Shown here piece by piece: positions 37,869 to 47,122 of a stretch of 64,000 nucleotides of DNA. The notes beneath the pieces are model-generated. The model searched no databases. It was not told where the DNA came from and worked only from the letters and a program-made list of their open reading frames with translations. Location: assembly GCF_002005165.1 (NCBI RefSeq), contig NZ_CP019699.1, positions 1,426,001 through 1,490,000 of the forward strand. The letters run 5' to 3'. Source of the DNA: Novibacillus thermophilus (GTDB taxonomy: Bacteria; Bacillota; Bacilli; Thermoactinomycetales; Novibacillaceae). Both the position numbers and the translations under genes were made by a program. Positions within the stretch are counted from its first letter, which is position 1; every line of letters starts with the position of its first letter.

Positions 37869-38091
37869 CGGCCATGGGGGGAAAGCCGTGTAAAACACCT
37901 ATTCGTTTGTAAGCTCTGGATTTTCGTTGGCCAATCACCGCTTTTGTGCTGTCGGTTACGTGCTTAACGAGTAAGTCCGGGTCGAAGATGTGTTTGACGT
38001 GGGCGGCCAGAGCTTTCAAGTACTGGTGTAAAAAGGCGTCCGTATCCATGGGCAGCAGTGTGCCGTCTAAATCAAACAGAATCGCTTTCAT
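37866..38091 (-). pseudogene. Decayed HAD-family hydrolase fragment
   Basis: The start is intact (KAILFDLDGTLLPMDTDAF, with the DxDGT nucleophile motif) and continues to VTDSTKAVIG. The coding sense then moves to another frame (ANENPELTNE), meets an in-frame TAG and continues briefly as VFYTAF before all similarity ends at the 3' end of the symporter gene. Full HAD enzymes of this kind have well over 200 residues, so roughly two thirds of the gene is gone. Unlike the other broken genes in the window, this has a frameshift, a nonsense codon and a deletion, so it is a true pseudogene. Confidence 0.75.
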
Positions 38092-38207
38092 CCCCGTTCT
38101 CCCTTTCCTGTGAGATAAAGTTTTCGACACGTTCAGCGTACCAATGCCAGCCCGCGATGTCGATGGAAGGGACAACCGGTGACATGATAGAAAGGAACGG
38201 GCACCGT

Positions 38208-38981
38208 CTACTCCGTTTCCGGGGCGTTAGACGCTATGATGTTGATGGCCTGATGCATGGCGGTTTTGGACGTGTCTTCCGTGATGAAGCCGACGTCAAC
38301 CATCCGCGACAAAACGAGGTTGCGGCGATGGAGCGCTTGTTCCAAATTTTTAAGGGGAGAATAGTGTTCAGGCGCTTTGGGCAGAGCGGCAAGGAGGGCC
38401 GCTTCGCTTAAAGTGACCGTTTCTTTTTCTGAATGGTCGGCGCGCACAGTTTTTCCGAAGTAAAAGTTTGCCGCCGCTTCAATGCCGTACTTCCCGTGGC
38501 CGAAATAAATGTGGTTCAGGTACAGCCCCAATAGTTGATCCTTTGAGAGATGCCGTTCCAAGCGGACGGCAATGATCATTTCTTTTATTTTGCGACTCAG
38601 TTCTTTCTCGTGTGTCAAAAACAGATTGCGCGAGAGCTGCATTGTAATCGTGCTGCCGCCCTGAGCTTTGCTCCCTTCTAGCCCGTTCACCCACAGCGCC
38701 CGTACAAGACCGATCCAATCGATACCGCCGTGCTGTTTAAACCTGTGGTCTTCTATGGCGAGAAAACCTTCCCACACGTATTCAGGCATTTCATCGGTCC
38801 GAACGTAGCTCGAGTTCTGTGATAGAGCCATTTGTTGAAGGTGATCGAGTTGTGCTTCGCTCACGAGGTAATGACCGCTCGCCAAAATACCGACCCAGCC
38901 GCCCAATGACAGTAAGGTTACGAGCGCTGCGGACAGTATCAGCCGTTTTAACCTTGATCTCTTCTGTTTCCTTTTAGCCAT
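38208..38981 (-). CDS. Monofunctional biosynthetic peptidoglycan transglycosylase (GT51)
   Basis: The enzyme polymerises lipid II into glycan strands at the outer face of the membrane. The 257-aa protein has a basic N-terminus, one membrane anchor (LILSAALVTLLSLGGWVGIL, about 14-33) and a GT51 domain. Motif 1 is EGFLAIEDHRFKQHGGID with the catalytic glutamate; GGSTITMQLSRNLFLTHEKELSRKIKEM is motif 2; the RLERHLSKDQLLGLYLNHIYFGHGKYGIEAAANFYFGK region follows. There is no transpeptidase domain. The ATG is at 38981. It is a single gene. Confidence 0.92.
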   Translation of the reverse strand: MAKRKQKRSRLKRLILSAALVTLLSLGGWVGILASGHYLVSEAQLDHLQQMALSQNSSYVRTDEMPEYVWEGFLAIEDHRFKQHGGIDWIGLVRALWVNGLEGSKAQGGSTITMQLSRNLFLTHEKELSRKIKEMIIAVRLERHLSKDQLLGLYLNHIYFGHGKYGIEAAANFYFGKTVRADHSEKETVTLSEAALLAALPKAPEHYSPLKNLEQALHRRNLVLSRMVDVGFITEDTSKTAMHQAINIIASNAPETE

Positions 38982-39338
38982 GTGGGATGTTCCCTTCTCG
39001 AATCTGATAACAGTATTGTAATTGTAAAGGATTAATGGAAACTTGCCTCCATCTTAAAAATTCCTTAATTTTCAAAGTTACACCTCGCGAGCCTGCACGT
39101 GACGGTCGTTTTTTGTGGTTGTATGCTTCGTCACCTCCGATTTTTGAGCAGGTTGGCGAACAGCTTTGCCCAAGGGATCGAGAAGCTGTTTTCTGCACGG
39201 ACTGGCTCTTCAACGACGGTGCATTGGGTGTATCGTAGGCCCGAGAGAGAAGGGGGATGGGGTGCAGGAAACGTTCGGGATGAAAGTATCGTGAACCGTC
39301 TGTGCGATTGCGTCGTGGTGTTTATGGGCGACATATTT
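38982..39338. other. Intergenic region, no supported gene
   Basis: 357 bp between mtgA-like and the small hypothetical gene. Several weak open frames exist on both strands, one with a GGAGGTGA site at about 39135-39142 on the minus strand leading only to an 18-codon frame. I see no RNA gene or repeat. Confidence 0.35.
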
Positions 39339-39566
39339 TTAAACGACGGCGTCGTCGGCCGGTTGAATCCGATCGATTTGGTGAATGTCGATGGACAGAA
39401 CCTCTTTTCGATCGACATCGTACAAGAGCAACGTTTTCAAGTGTGAATCGTATTTCAACATCCGAACACTTAACGACTGTTTTCCCTTTTTCCTCAAGAG
39501 AATTTCAACGTGAAGAAGTTTTTGTTCGTTAATCCAGTTTTGAAACAGTAATAATTGCTCATCCAT
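39339..39566 (-). CDS. Small hypothetical protein
   Basis: A 75-aa soluble protein (from ATG 39566; ATG 39590 would add 8 residues). It looks like a small beta-barrel: a helix LLLFQNWINEQKLLHVEILL, then strands SLSVRMLKYD, KTLLLYDVDRKEVLSIDIHQIDRIQP. That pattern recalls Sm/Hfq-like or YolD-like folds, but I recognise no family with confidence. A GGAAGGAAG site lies upstream of ATG 39566 at a long distance. It stands alone on the minus strand. Confidence 0.5.
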   Translation of the reverse strand: MDEQLLLFQNWINEQKLLHVEILLRKKGKQSLSVRMLKYDSHLKTLLLYDVDRKEVLSIDIHQIDRIQPADDAVV

Positions 39567-39590
39567 GGCAGTAAAACTTCCTTCCTTCAT

Positions 39591-39965
39591 AGGACTACAA
39601 TCTCATAGTTGAGTCTTATATCCTATATAGCGAACCTTTTCCGTGAGATTCAAGTCCCGTTTTGAAGGGAATGTGAACGTTACGTGAACAAATCAAGACA
39701 AATGTACGAGAACGTTCAGAACGAATCCCATCGACCCGATAATTATTACTGTAAAGGTGTGAAAAGCTCGGTGGGGGATTCAGGATGAAACTTTAGAAAA
39801 CCTGATTGAAGGAGGGGACTGTCTTGTTCTCGCCACCGCGATGTCGGTCATCCTAAAAAGACGCGACCAAAGGAAGAAGGTAAGAGACCGTACAAAACGA
39901 ACGGATACAGTGATCCGTATGGCTGACAAAAAGTCACAATACGATTACATGAGGAGAAGATTGCG
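39591..39965. other. Region upstream of the DoxX gene
   Basis: 375 bp. It contains a good AAGGAGGGG site at 39809-39817 that is not followed by a long ORF. A short frame from CTG 39818 to the stop at 39923 would encode a Lys/Pro-rich 35-residue peptide ending KTNGYSDPYG. This may be a small gene or a remnant; support is weak. Confidence 0.3.
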
Positions 39966-40505
39966 GTGAAGAAAGCAAAAGAAATTGTTGTCCCTGAAAA
40001 CCCTGTGTCATGGTATTTGTTTTCCAGTACGCGGTCGGCTTGGCTATGGCTGATCATTCGGTTGTATGTCGGTTATGCATGGTTAACGGCCGGATGGAAG
40101 AAGGTAACAGCCGACGAGTGGACAGGGGAACAGGCAGGTGCCGCCGTGCAAGGCTTTGTGCAAGGAGCACTGGAAAAAGAAGACGTATCCTCCTGGTATG
40201 CAGCCTTTTTGGAAAACGTCGTGTTGTCCAGTCCTAAAGTATTTTCATTTATGGTGGCTTACGGGGAGTTGTTCGTCGGTTTAGGGCTCATTCTCGGTTT
40301 GTTCACGGGAATAGCGGCATTTTTCGGAGGTTTCATGAATGTCAGCTTTTTGTTTGCCGGGACGCTGAGCACCAACCCCCTTTTGTTTGTGTTAGCGACG
40401 TGGTTGGTGCTCGCCTGGAAAGTGGCCGGATTTTACGGCCTAGATCGCTGGGCGCTTCCGTTGTTGGGAACACCGTGGCAAAAGAACGGCGTCCATTTCC
40501 GCTGA
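39966..40505 (+). CDS. DoxX family membrane protein
   Basis: The 179-aa protein has four predicted membrane helices and the DoxX pattern: LWLIIRLYVGYAWLTAGWKKV near 28-48, a long loop with WYAAFLENVVLSSPKVFSFMVAYGELFVGLGLILGL, and FFGGFMNVSFLFAGTLSTNP. The DoxX/MauD-like family is linked to thiosulfate or quinone redox chemistry and membrane stress, without a settled function. The GTG at 39966 is preceded by GAGGAGAAG. Confidence 0.85.
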   Translation: MKKAKEIVVPENPVSWYLFSSTRSAWLWLIIRLYVGYAWLTAGWKKVTADEWTGEQAGAAVQGFVQGALEKEDVSSWYAAFLENVVLSSPKVFSFMVAYGELFVGLGLILGLFTGIAAFFGGFMNVSFLFAGTLSTNPLLFVLATWLVLAWKVAGFYGLDRWALPLLGTPWQKNGVHFR

Positions 40506-40610
40506 CACGGTATCTTCAGGTATAAGCTGGGGAGGGCCGCCGCCAAAGAAACTGAAATGAGCGATGGTTTCTGTAATATACGATACCGTCAAAGTCGGGC
40601 ATCCAATGAG

Positions 40611-42704
40611 CTATTCCTCCCTTTTCTGCAATGCCGCTTTTAGAGCCTCGCCCAGGTTTGTTTTTAGCGACTCGTGCCCGGAGTATTTTTTCAACAGCTG
40701 GCGCTCTTCGCGTTTTGACACGTTTCCGGTTGAACGGTCCTTTTTTTCCACGAGGTTGCACGAACGGCATTGAAAGTACGGCCCGGCTTTTCCCTGGTGT
40801 ATTTCCATCCGTTTACGGCACTGGGGACAGCGGCGGTTGGACAGAACCGGGTCCTTTCTGCGACGGTAAGTGCACCGGCGGTTGGAGCAGACGAGCATGG
40901 TGCCGTTTTTTCTTTTGACTTCTTTTAGTTTTGCCTCACATTCCGGACATTTGCTGCCGGTCAAGTTGTAGGCGCGATACGTTTGGTCGCTCGTTTTGAT
41001 TTCGTTCACAAGTGTGTAGGTCTGACGACGAATGTTGGCAAGAAATGTTTTGGCATTTCCTTTGCCCCGGGCTATGGCCTCCAGCTCCCGTTCCCAACGC
41101 GATGTCAATTCAGGAGATCTCAATTCTTCGCTTACCAGGTTGATCAGCTGTTTTCCCTTTGGTGTCGGGCGGAAACGGCCGTTATGGCGGGTGACCACTT
41201 CAGTTTCCAGCAAACGCTCTATTATGTCGGCTCGTGTGGCGGGAGTGCCGAGGCCATGTTTTTCCATGCGTGCGAGTAAGTCTGCTTCATTCAAGCGAGC
41301 CGGCGGTTCCGTGTATCCTTTTTCCATCACGATGTCTTTTGGAACGACCGTTTGGCCTTCTTTTAAAGGAAGGGGTTCACTCTGATTTGCGGCAGCGCGC
41401 TCCTGTCGCATGACGACAGTAAACCCTCGTTCCACCTCTCGTGTTTCATGGGTCACGAACGTTTCCCCCGCAATGTCAATCACTGCCGTGATGACGCTAT
41501 AACGGTGTGGCGGGTGAAATAGCGCAAGAAAGCGGCGGACAATCATGTCGTACACTTTGCGTTCGTCGGCGGACAGGTCGCTTAAGACCAAAGGCTCATC
41601 CGTCGGAATAATGGCGTGGTGATCGGTTACTTTGTGATCGTTGAATACGCGTTTTGCCAATAGAGGGGCGTTTCGGCCGAGGAGAAGTTTCACTTCGTCC
41701 CGGTATCCGTCCGACAGAGCTTTCAGTCTTTTGGGCATGGTGGTTTCCATGTCTTTCGTCAAGTAACGGGAATCGGTTCGTGGGTAAGTGATGAGTTTGT
41801 GATACTCGTAAAGCTGCTGTAAAATGTTTAACGTTTTCTTCGCAGAAAAACCGTACCGCCTGTTGGCGTCGCGCTGCAGCTCGGTTAAGTCGTACGGCAG
41901 TGGCTGCGGCTCGCGTTTGGTTTTCTGTTTGACAGAGCGGACGACGCCTTTTTCTCCCTTCAATGTTGAGGACAGCTGCTCAGCCCGTTCGAGGTCAAAC
42001 AGTCGTTTGTCCCCGTTTTGTTCCCATTGGGCAGAAAAGCTGCCGAAATGTGCCGTCAATGTGCGGAATTCCTTCGGGACGAACGTCTCGATTTCGTGTT
42101 CCCGTTCGAGGATGATGTTTAGCGTGGGAGTTTGTACTCTTCCGGCCGAAAGAGGGTCGTCGTATTTCGTTGTCAGCGCCCGTGTCACATTGAGGCCGAT
42201 GAGCCAGTCCGCTTCTGCGCGGCAGACAGCGGATGCGTACAGCGCATCGTATGCGTGCGCCGGTTTTAACTGTTTAAACCCCTCGCGAATGGCGCGGTCC
42301 GTTTGAGATGAAATCCACAGCCGCTTCACTGGCTTTCTCCAGTGTATTTTTTTGATAATCCAGCGGGCGACGAGTTCGCCTTCCCTGCCCGCGTCTGTTG
42401 CGATCACGAGTTCTTTGATGTCTTTCCGTTTGGTCAACTTCTGGATCGCTTTGAACTGCGCGCTCGTTTTGCGAATCACTTTCAGTTCCATTTGTTCCGG
42501 AATGATGGGCAAGTCTTCCATACGCCACGTTTCATACCGCTTGTCGTAGTCTTCCGGCATTTTCAGTTCAACGAGATGTCCAAGGGCCCATGTGACGATG
42601 TAACGGGAGCCTTCTATGTAAGTTTTATGCTGTTGACGGCAGCCGAGTACACGGGCCAGGTCTCGTCCGACACTCGGCTTTTCCGCTAATACGAGCGTTT
42701 TCAT
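40611..42704 (-). CDS. topB: DNA topoisomerase III
   Basis: A type IA topoisomerase that relaxes and decatenates DNA. The 697-aa protein has the N-terminal Toprim domain (KTLVLAEKPSVGRDLARVLGC, then VIATDAGREGELVARWII with the acidic triad). The catalytic tyrosine lies in LYEYHKLITYPRTDSRYL (about 320). The C-terminus carries two Cys4 zinc modules, CPECEAKL...CSNRRC and CPQCRKRM...CRSC. The ATG at 42704 has GGAAGGAG and matches the family start; the frame runs 55 codons further upstream without similarity. Confidence 0.95.
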   Translation of the reverse strand: MKTLVLAEKPSVGRDLARVLGCRQQHKTYIEGSRYIVTWALGHLVELKMPEDYDKRYETWRMEDLPIIPEQMELKVIRKTSAQFKAIQKLTKRKDIKELVIATDAGREGELVARWIIKKIHWRKPVKRLWISSQTDRAIREGFKQLKPAHAYDALYASAVCRAEADWLIGLNVTRALTTKYDDPLSAGRVQTPTLNIILEREHEIETFVPKEFRTLTAHFGSFSAQWEQNGDKRLFDLERAEQLSSTLKGEKGVVRSVKQKTKREPQPLPYDLTELQRDANRRYGFSAKKTLNILQQLYEYHKLITYPRTDSRYLTKDMETTMPKRLKALSDGYRDEVKLLLGRNAPLLAKRVFNDHKVTDHHAIIPTDEPLVLSDLSADERKVYDMIVRRFLALFHPPHRYSVITAVIDIAGETFVTHETREVERGFTVVMRQERAAANQSEPLPLKEGQTVVPKDIVMEKGYTEPPARLNEADLLARMEKHGLGTPATRADIIERLLETEVVTRHNGRFRPTPKGKQLINLVSEELRSPELTSRWERELEAIARGKGNAKTFLANIRRQTYTLVNEIKTSDQTYRAYNLTGSKCPECEAKLKEVKRKNGTMLVCSNRRCTYRRRKDPVLSNRRCPQCRKRMEIHQGKAGPYFQCRSCNLVEKKDRSTGNVSKREERQLLKKYSGHESLKTNLGEALKAALQKREE

Positions 42705-42881
42705 GCAAGAACTCCTTCCAAAGGCGTCTCCTTCGACGATATAACGGTTGACACCCCGTTTATTGTACCGCGAGGCTGAGTGTCGTGCAACGGGGTACAG
42801 CGTTTGAAAACTGGCGTACGTTTGGATGTTGAAAGAATAGTATAATGAATTTAAGCATTGTATGTACACGGGGGGATATGG

Positions 42882-43364
42882 GTGAGTGTCTATCAGTTTT
42901 CAGCTAAGACGATCGACGGCCAAGAGATGTCGCTGGCCGAGTTTAAAGGTCGGGTGCTCCTTATTGTCAATACGGCGAGCAAATGCGGGTTTACCCCGCA
43001 GTACAAAGAGCTGCAGGAGTTGTACGAAAAGTACCGGGACGAAGGTTTTACTGTCCTCGGTTTTCCATGCAATCAGTTTATGAATCAAGAACCCGGCAGT
43101 CACGACGAAATACGATCGTTTTGCCAGTCTCAGTACGGCGTCAGCTTTCCCATGTTTCAAAAGGTGGAAGTAAACGGTAAACAGAGACACCCGCTGTTCC
43201 GATACTTAACAAAACAGAGTAAAGGATTGTGGGGCGGGGCGATTAAATGGAATTTTACGAAATTTTTGGTCGACGCGACAGGTCACGTGTACAAACGGTA
43301 CGCCCCGATCGTGAAGCCGTTGGACATCGAAAAAGACATTCGTGCGCTGTTAGCCAAAACATAG
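42882..43364 (+). CDS. Glutathione peroxidase family protein (BsaA-like)
   Basis: A 160-aa thioredoxin-fold peroxidase. It has the catalytic cysteine in NTASKCGFTPQYKELQELY (about 30-48), FPCNQFMNQEPG with the catalytic Gln region, and the WNFTKFLVD tryptophan motif. In Bacillales these enzymes act as thioredoxin-dependent peroxidases rather than using glutathione. GTG 42882 follows GGGGGGAT; ATG 42858 is in frame but lacks similarity. Confidence 0.92.
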   Translation: MSVYQFSAKTIDGQEMSLAEFKGRVLLIVNTASKCGFTPQYKELQELYEKYRDEGFTVLGFPCNQFMNQEPGSHDEIRSFCQSQYGVSFPMFQKVEVNGKQRHPLFRYLTKQSKGLWGGAIKWNFTKFLVDATGHVYKRYAPIVKPLDIEKDIRALLAKT

Positions 43365-43436
43365 TGTACGCATTTTTGAACGGCGGGAAATTCCTAAGTG
43401 AAGTTGGTAGAGATAGCTTGAAAGGGGTCATCAGTT

Positions 43437-44534
43437 TTGTACGCCAAACTGTACAGTGCGACGGTATCCGGCATTGACGGCCATATCGTCGAAGTGGAAG
43501 TGGACATATCAAACGGCTTGCCGCAATTTGATATCGTCGGACTACCCGATTCAGCTGTAAGAGAATCGCGGGACCGGGTGCGGGCGGCGATTAAAAACAG
43601 CGGACACTCTTTTCCCATGCAACGGATCACGACCAATCTGGCACCAGCCGACATGAAGAAAGAAGGCTCCCGTTTTGACTTGGCCATCTCCCTCGGCATA
43701 CTGCTGGCCAGCGGCCAGCTTCAAGCGGAACCGTTACAGCACACGTTGCTGCTGGGCGAACTGTCCCTTGAAGGCGTCCTGCGCCCGTTAAACGGCGTGT
43801 TGCCCATGGTCATGGAGGCCAAAGCCCGTGGCTTTACCTCTGTCGTGCTTCCAGCCTCCAATGCGGAGGAAGCGGCGTTAGTCGACGGCCTCGACGTCTT
43901 ACCTGTTGAAACGTTACAGCAAGCAGTCGCCTTTTTGCAGGGAGAGACACATCTCGAGCCATATGTTCGAACTCCGGTCGATCACGATGACCGACGTGTG
44001 TCGGAAGACTTTTCCGACGTGCGCGGGCAACATCACGTCAAACGGGCGTTGGAAGTGGCGGCGGCTGGCATGCACAACATTTTGCTCATCGGCCCTCCCG
44101 GTTCGGGGAAAACGATGCTGGCGAGGCGCATTCCATCTATATTACCAAATCTATCTGCAAAAGAAGCATTAGAAGTGACGAAGATCTACAGTACCGCCGG
44201 GCTTTTGACCGAACGGGGCAAACTGGTGTCGTCACGTCCCTTTCGGGCACCCCACCACACCATTTCCGCGGCTGGGCTCATCGGTGGCGGCACGATTCCG
44301 AAACCGGGTGAAGTGAGTTTAGCCCATCACGGGGTCCTTTTTTTGGACGAAATGCCGGAGTTCTCCAAAAACGCGTTGGAAGTGTTGCGCCAACCGCTTG
44401 AGGACCGGGAAGTGACCCTCAGCCGGGCTAGAGCTCAGTTCACGTTCCCCAGCGCTTTCATGCTCGTCGGGTCGCTCAATCCGTGTCCGTGTAGTTCTGA
44501 CCTATGGAAAATACATAGTTTATCTGGATATTAG
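43437..44534 (+). pseudogene. comM: ComM/YifB Mg-chelatase-like AAA ATPase, 5' part, split by integrative element
   Basis: ComM is a hexameric helicase that supports branch migration in natural transformation. TTG 43437 starts [20 protein letters not shown]. The N-terminal ChlI-like domain fills about residues 1-170. The AAA core has Walker [35 protein letters not shown] and Walker [11 protein letters not shown]. Family-like sequence ends abruptly after GSLNPCPC at about 44492; the next 14 codons are foreign and end at 44534. About 150 C-terminal residues are missing. The break coincides with the recombinase gene on the other strand, so the gene was cut by site-specific integration; the 3' part should lie beyond the window. 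Confidence 0.92.
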
Positions 44535-46089
44535 CTTTATCGCGTTTTTTACCAGGTGTTTTAATTGTATGAACAACAATATCACTGACTAGCGAATGAA
44601 TGATTTCCCTTTTCTCCCTATAAGACAAATCCTTATTAATTTTTTTTCTTAACTCTTGTAGTACTTTTTCAGCAGAAGACAATCGGTTTTTTACATCTTG
44701 GTTTTGCTTATTTTCTGCTTGCCATCGATGTAATTTTTCTAATAATTCTTGTTTTTCATCGTTAATCTTTTTTAATTGAAACTCAACATCTTCTGGAGTA
44801 ATTAACTTTTTTCTAAACAAATCGAGAATGCTTTGTTTTTCATTTTCCTTTGCTTCGATTGTATTTTTTAGAATTCCAATCTCCAAATCTGCATTTTTGT
44901 TAGTTGAGTTTTCTTTCTCAATATTCAATTCTCGCACAATCTCTTGTATTACCGACTTTGGTTTATCCATAAACTTAACAATATCTTGCCAAACTAATTC
45001 TTCAAGCCAAACTTTAGGTACGTTTTTACTTCTACATTTATCATAGACTGAACTTTCACCTACTTTTCCTGAACATACAAAATAATACTTAGGAGGTTTT
45101 TCTTTTCCTCCGTTGTAATATAAGGCATAATACTTTCTCCCGCACATTCCACACTTTATAAGTCCACGTAAAAGATTTTTTTCGTCTCTACTTTCATAAG
45201 AAGACAGGTTGTGATTTTTGATTGTATTTACAGCTTTTTCCCATAATTCGGGTGAGACAATTGCGGGAACTTGCCTTTCTATAATTTCTCTGTTTTTGTT
45301 CGATCTCTTGCCATAATAATGCATGCCTTTGTATGTTGTGTTATAAATAATGGATCTTACTCTGGATGATCTCCAATATCCTGACGTTTTTACCTTCCTC
45401 TTTCCTCTTTTTACTTTCCTGTTATCTTTAATATAAGACGTAGGGACCGCCATAGAATTGAGCAACTTGGCAACCTCCCTGGCTGAATGTCCCTTTTCTC
45501 CGATCAAATGATACATCATATATACGATGTCTGCCTCGGATTTTTCTAGTTTTGGAAGTGGAGTTTTATTTATCTGCAGATAACCTTCTTCATCAACGTA
45601 ATAACCATATGGAACAATACCGCCTAGCCATTTTCCTTTGCGGGCAGCTCTGTTTGCTCCGTGCCACATGCGTTCAATAATGGTTTCACGTTCGAGATCA
45701 GCAACCGCCGCAAGCATAGTGACAAGAAATCGTCCGGAGGGACTTCCAGAATCAAAATCTTCAGTCATTGATTTTACTTTAATACCGTGTTGATCCAGTT
45801 CATGTATGGCATTTAATATGACTCTTGCTGATCGGCCTAGGCGGTCTAGTTTGTAGACCAATATTACGTCGGCATGAATCTTTTGATTTTTTATGTCACT
45901 TAAAAGTTCGGCTCCACCGTTACGATCTCCAAGCTCAAGTGTCCCGCTAATCCCATCGTCTTGATAGATTTTAACCAAGTTCATTTGATGTAGTTCAGAA
46001 TACTTTTTTCCAAATTCAAGTTGCCCTTCGATCGTTCCTCTTTCTGACTGATCATCCGTTGATACCCTGGCGTACAAAATTACGTTCAT
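44476..46089 (-). CDS. Large serine recombinase (integrase)
   Basis: Large serine integrases cut and rejoin DNA at short att sites. The 537-aa product has the resolvase catalytic domain with nucleophile serine in [18 protein letters not shown] (Ser10), [16 protein letters not shown] and [21 protein letters not shown]. The recombinase domain with [19 protein letters not shown] follows, then a zinc ribbon [13 protein letters not shown]...C and a coiled coil (about 395-480). The ATG at 46089 has GAGGTGG at eight bases. The last codons and the TGA stop lie in comM-derived DNA, so its C-terminus changes on excision. The gene is more AT-rich than the chromosome. Confidence 0.95.
   Translation of the reverse strand: MNVILYARVSTDDQSERGTIEGQLEFGKKYSELHQMNLVKIYQDDGISGTLELGDRNGGAELLSDIKNQKIHADVILVYKLDRLGRSARVILNAIHELDQHGIKVKSMTEDFDSGSPSGRFLVTMLAAVADLERETIIERMWHGANRAARKGKWLGGIVPYGYYVDEEGYLQINKTPLPKLEKSEADIVYMMYHLIGEKGHSAREVAKLLNSMAVPTSYIKDNRKVKRGKRKVKTSGYWRSSRVRSIIYNTTYKGMHYYGKRSNKNREIIERQVPAIVSPELWEKAVNTIKNHNLSSYESRDEKNLLRGLIKCGMCGRKYYALYYNGGKEKPPKYYFVCSGKVGESSVYDKCRSKNVPKVWLEELVWQDIVKFMDKPKSVIQEIVRELNIEKENSTNKNADLEIGILKNTIEAKENEKQSILDLFRKKLITPEDVEFQLKKINDEKQELLEKLHRWQAENKQNQDVKNRLSSAEKVLQELRKKINKDLSYREKREIIHSLVSDIVVHTIKTPGKKRDKANIQINYVFSIGQNYTDTD
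44481..44496. other. Left attachment junction in comM
   Basis: comM coding similarity stops within CCGTGTCCGTGT at 44481-44492. The element begins here. The crossover core must lie in or close to this stretch; the duplicate copy should occur at the right end of the element, outside the window. The exact core cannot be set from one end. Confidence 0.6.
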
Positions 46090-46226
46090 ACTATGTTCCA
46101 CCTCGCTTGGACATGGACAATTCTTCTTCCATGCCGATCATTCGAATAATTAGACGTTTTGATGTCACTCAAACTAATACCTTTCGCTTCAGACCTTTGT
46201 TTTATAGCACGAAGGTTATTTTCCAA
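46086..46226 (-). CDS. 46-aa miniprotein coupled to the recombinase
   Basis: A short frame from TTG 46226 whose stop overlaps the recombinase ATG (ATGA). The product is basic and helical at the start (NNLRAIKQRSEAKGISLSDI) and ends [15 protein letters not shown]. There is no clear ribosome binding site at the TTG, so translation may depend on the upstream miniprotein. Because it is coupled to the integrase it could be an excision or directionality partner, but I recognise no family. Confidence 0.45.
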   Translation of the reverse strand: MENNLRAIKQRSEAKGISLSDIKTSNYSNDRHGRRIVHVQARWNIV

Positions 46227-46231
46227 ATTGA

Positions 46232-46387
46232 TTAGGCCGTTCGGGGTGTATTAGTTGCTCGGACATTAAAAACGGAGATGCCTATTTTTTCTTCAAACCC
46301 ATCAAGGGGCTTGTCATGGCCATAGTCACATTTTTTTAAATATACGATATACCATAACGGACATAATTTGCATTCAACATAAATCAT
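46232..46387 (-). CDS. 51-aa miniprotein with CxxC motif
   Basis: An ATG-started frame of 51 aa lying between the ImmA-type gene and the integrase. It begins IYVECKLCPLWYIVYLKKCDYGHD: two CxxC-spaced cysteines, another cysteine and a histidine could bind zinc. The C-terminal half is a strand-like GISVFNVRATNTPRTA. The 3-cysteine/histidine cluster and the close packing with neighbours argue for a real gene. The function is unknown. Confidence 0.5.
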   Translation of the reverse strand: MIYVECKLCPLWYIVYLKKCDYGHDKPLDGFEEKIGISVFNVRATNTPRTA

Positions 46388-46412
46388 AGTAATCAACGGG
46401 TTGCATATACAA

Positions 46413-47003
46413 TCACGACCTGACGCCAGTCTGCCGATATAGTTTGTCTAATGCTCTTTGTGTCTCCTTTGACCGTCTCCTTGGTTGAGAAATAGGAGTG
46501 GTAGTCGTATTACGAAGATACAAGGCTGAATATATTCTTTGCTTGATTTGTTGCCATCTTTTTTTGGCAAGTTGGTGAGTAACTATGAAGGTATCGGATA
46601 GTTGCTCTATAATCAGTCTGTCTTCACTGGGGAAATTCAGTTTCTTAATCATATAAAAAGGTATTGCGGCATATAACTGAAAAATTTTCGCTTGGTTTTC
46701 CTGATAGTTCCGAAAATCAGAACACATGTTAAGTTGATTTCCCACATGTAAAATTGGATGGGCGAGTTCGTGAAAGAATATTTCCCTCATTTCTGGGAGA
46801 GACTTCGTAGAATCAAGAAATATAACAGACATTCGATTATCCCAGATAGCGCGTTCAGGAGTACTAGAAATGTAGACAATTTGTATGTTAAATACATTAG
46901 ATAAATATTCAATACTTAGTTCGGACGGATTTATAATGCCTTTTGAACTAAAAAGACGTTCAATCTTTTCCTCAAATGGCGTTTTGTAGTACATTTGTAT
47001 CAC
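46413..47003 (-). CDS. ImmA/IrrE family metallopeptidase
   Basis: A 196-aa protein with the zinc peptidase motif FFHELAHPILHVGN (HExxH at about 77-81) and a downstream helical domain. ImmA-type peptidases cut the immunity repressor of ICEs and phages and so trigger excision after DNA damage. The GTG at 47003 has GGAGGG seven bases before. The neighbour 120 bp upstream is an XRE repressor, the expected substrate, so these two probably form the induction switch of the element. Confidence 0.88.
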   Translation of the reverse strand: MIQMYYKTPFEEKIERLFSSKGIINPSELSIEYLSNVFNIQIVYISSTPERAIWDNRMSVIFLDSTKSLPEMREIFFHELAHPILHVGNQLNMCSDFRNYQENQAKIFQLYAAIPFYMIKKLNFPSEDRLIIEQLSDTFIVTHQLAKKRWQQIKQRIYSALYLRNTTTTPISQPRRRSKETQRALDKLYRQTGVRS

Positions 47004-47122
47004 TATATATCCCTCCCATAGTAAAAAAATAATAGAACATTTGTTCTATACATTTTACCAAAAAAAACCTATGTGAAAAGACCATAGGCTTATTTTTTTA
47101 CAGGGAGGTTGAGACGTGCTAT

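Noticed and set aside
39099-39446. Plus-strand 115-aa frame antisense to the small hypothetical gene
   Set aside because: It overlaps a better minus-strand candidate, has no clear start signal and low-complexity arginine-rich codon use typical of a shadow frame.
40611-42869. N-terminal extension of topB to 42869
   Set aside because: The extra 55 residues lack family similarity, and ATG 42704 has a strong ribosome site and the exact family start.
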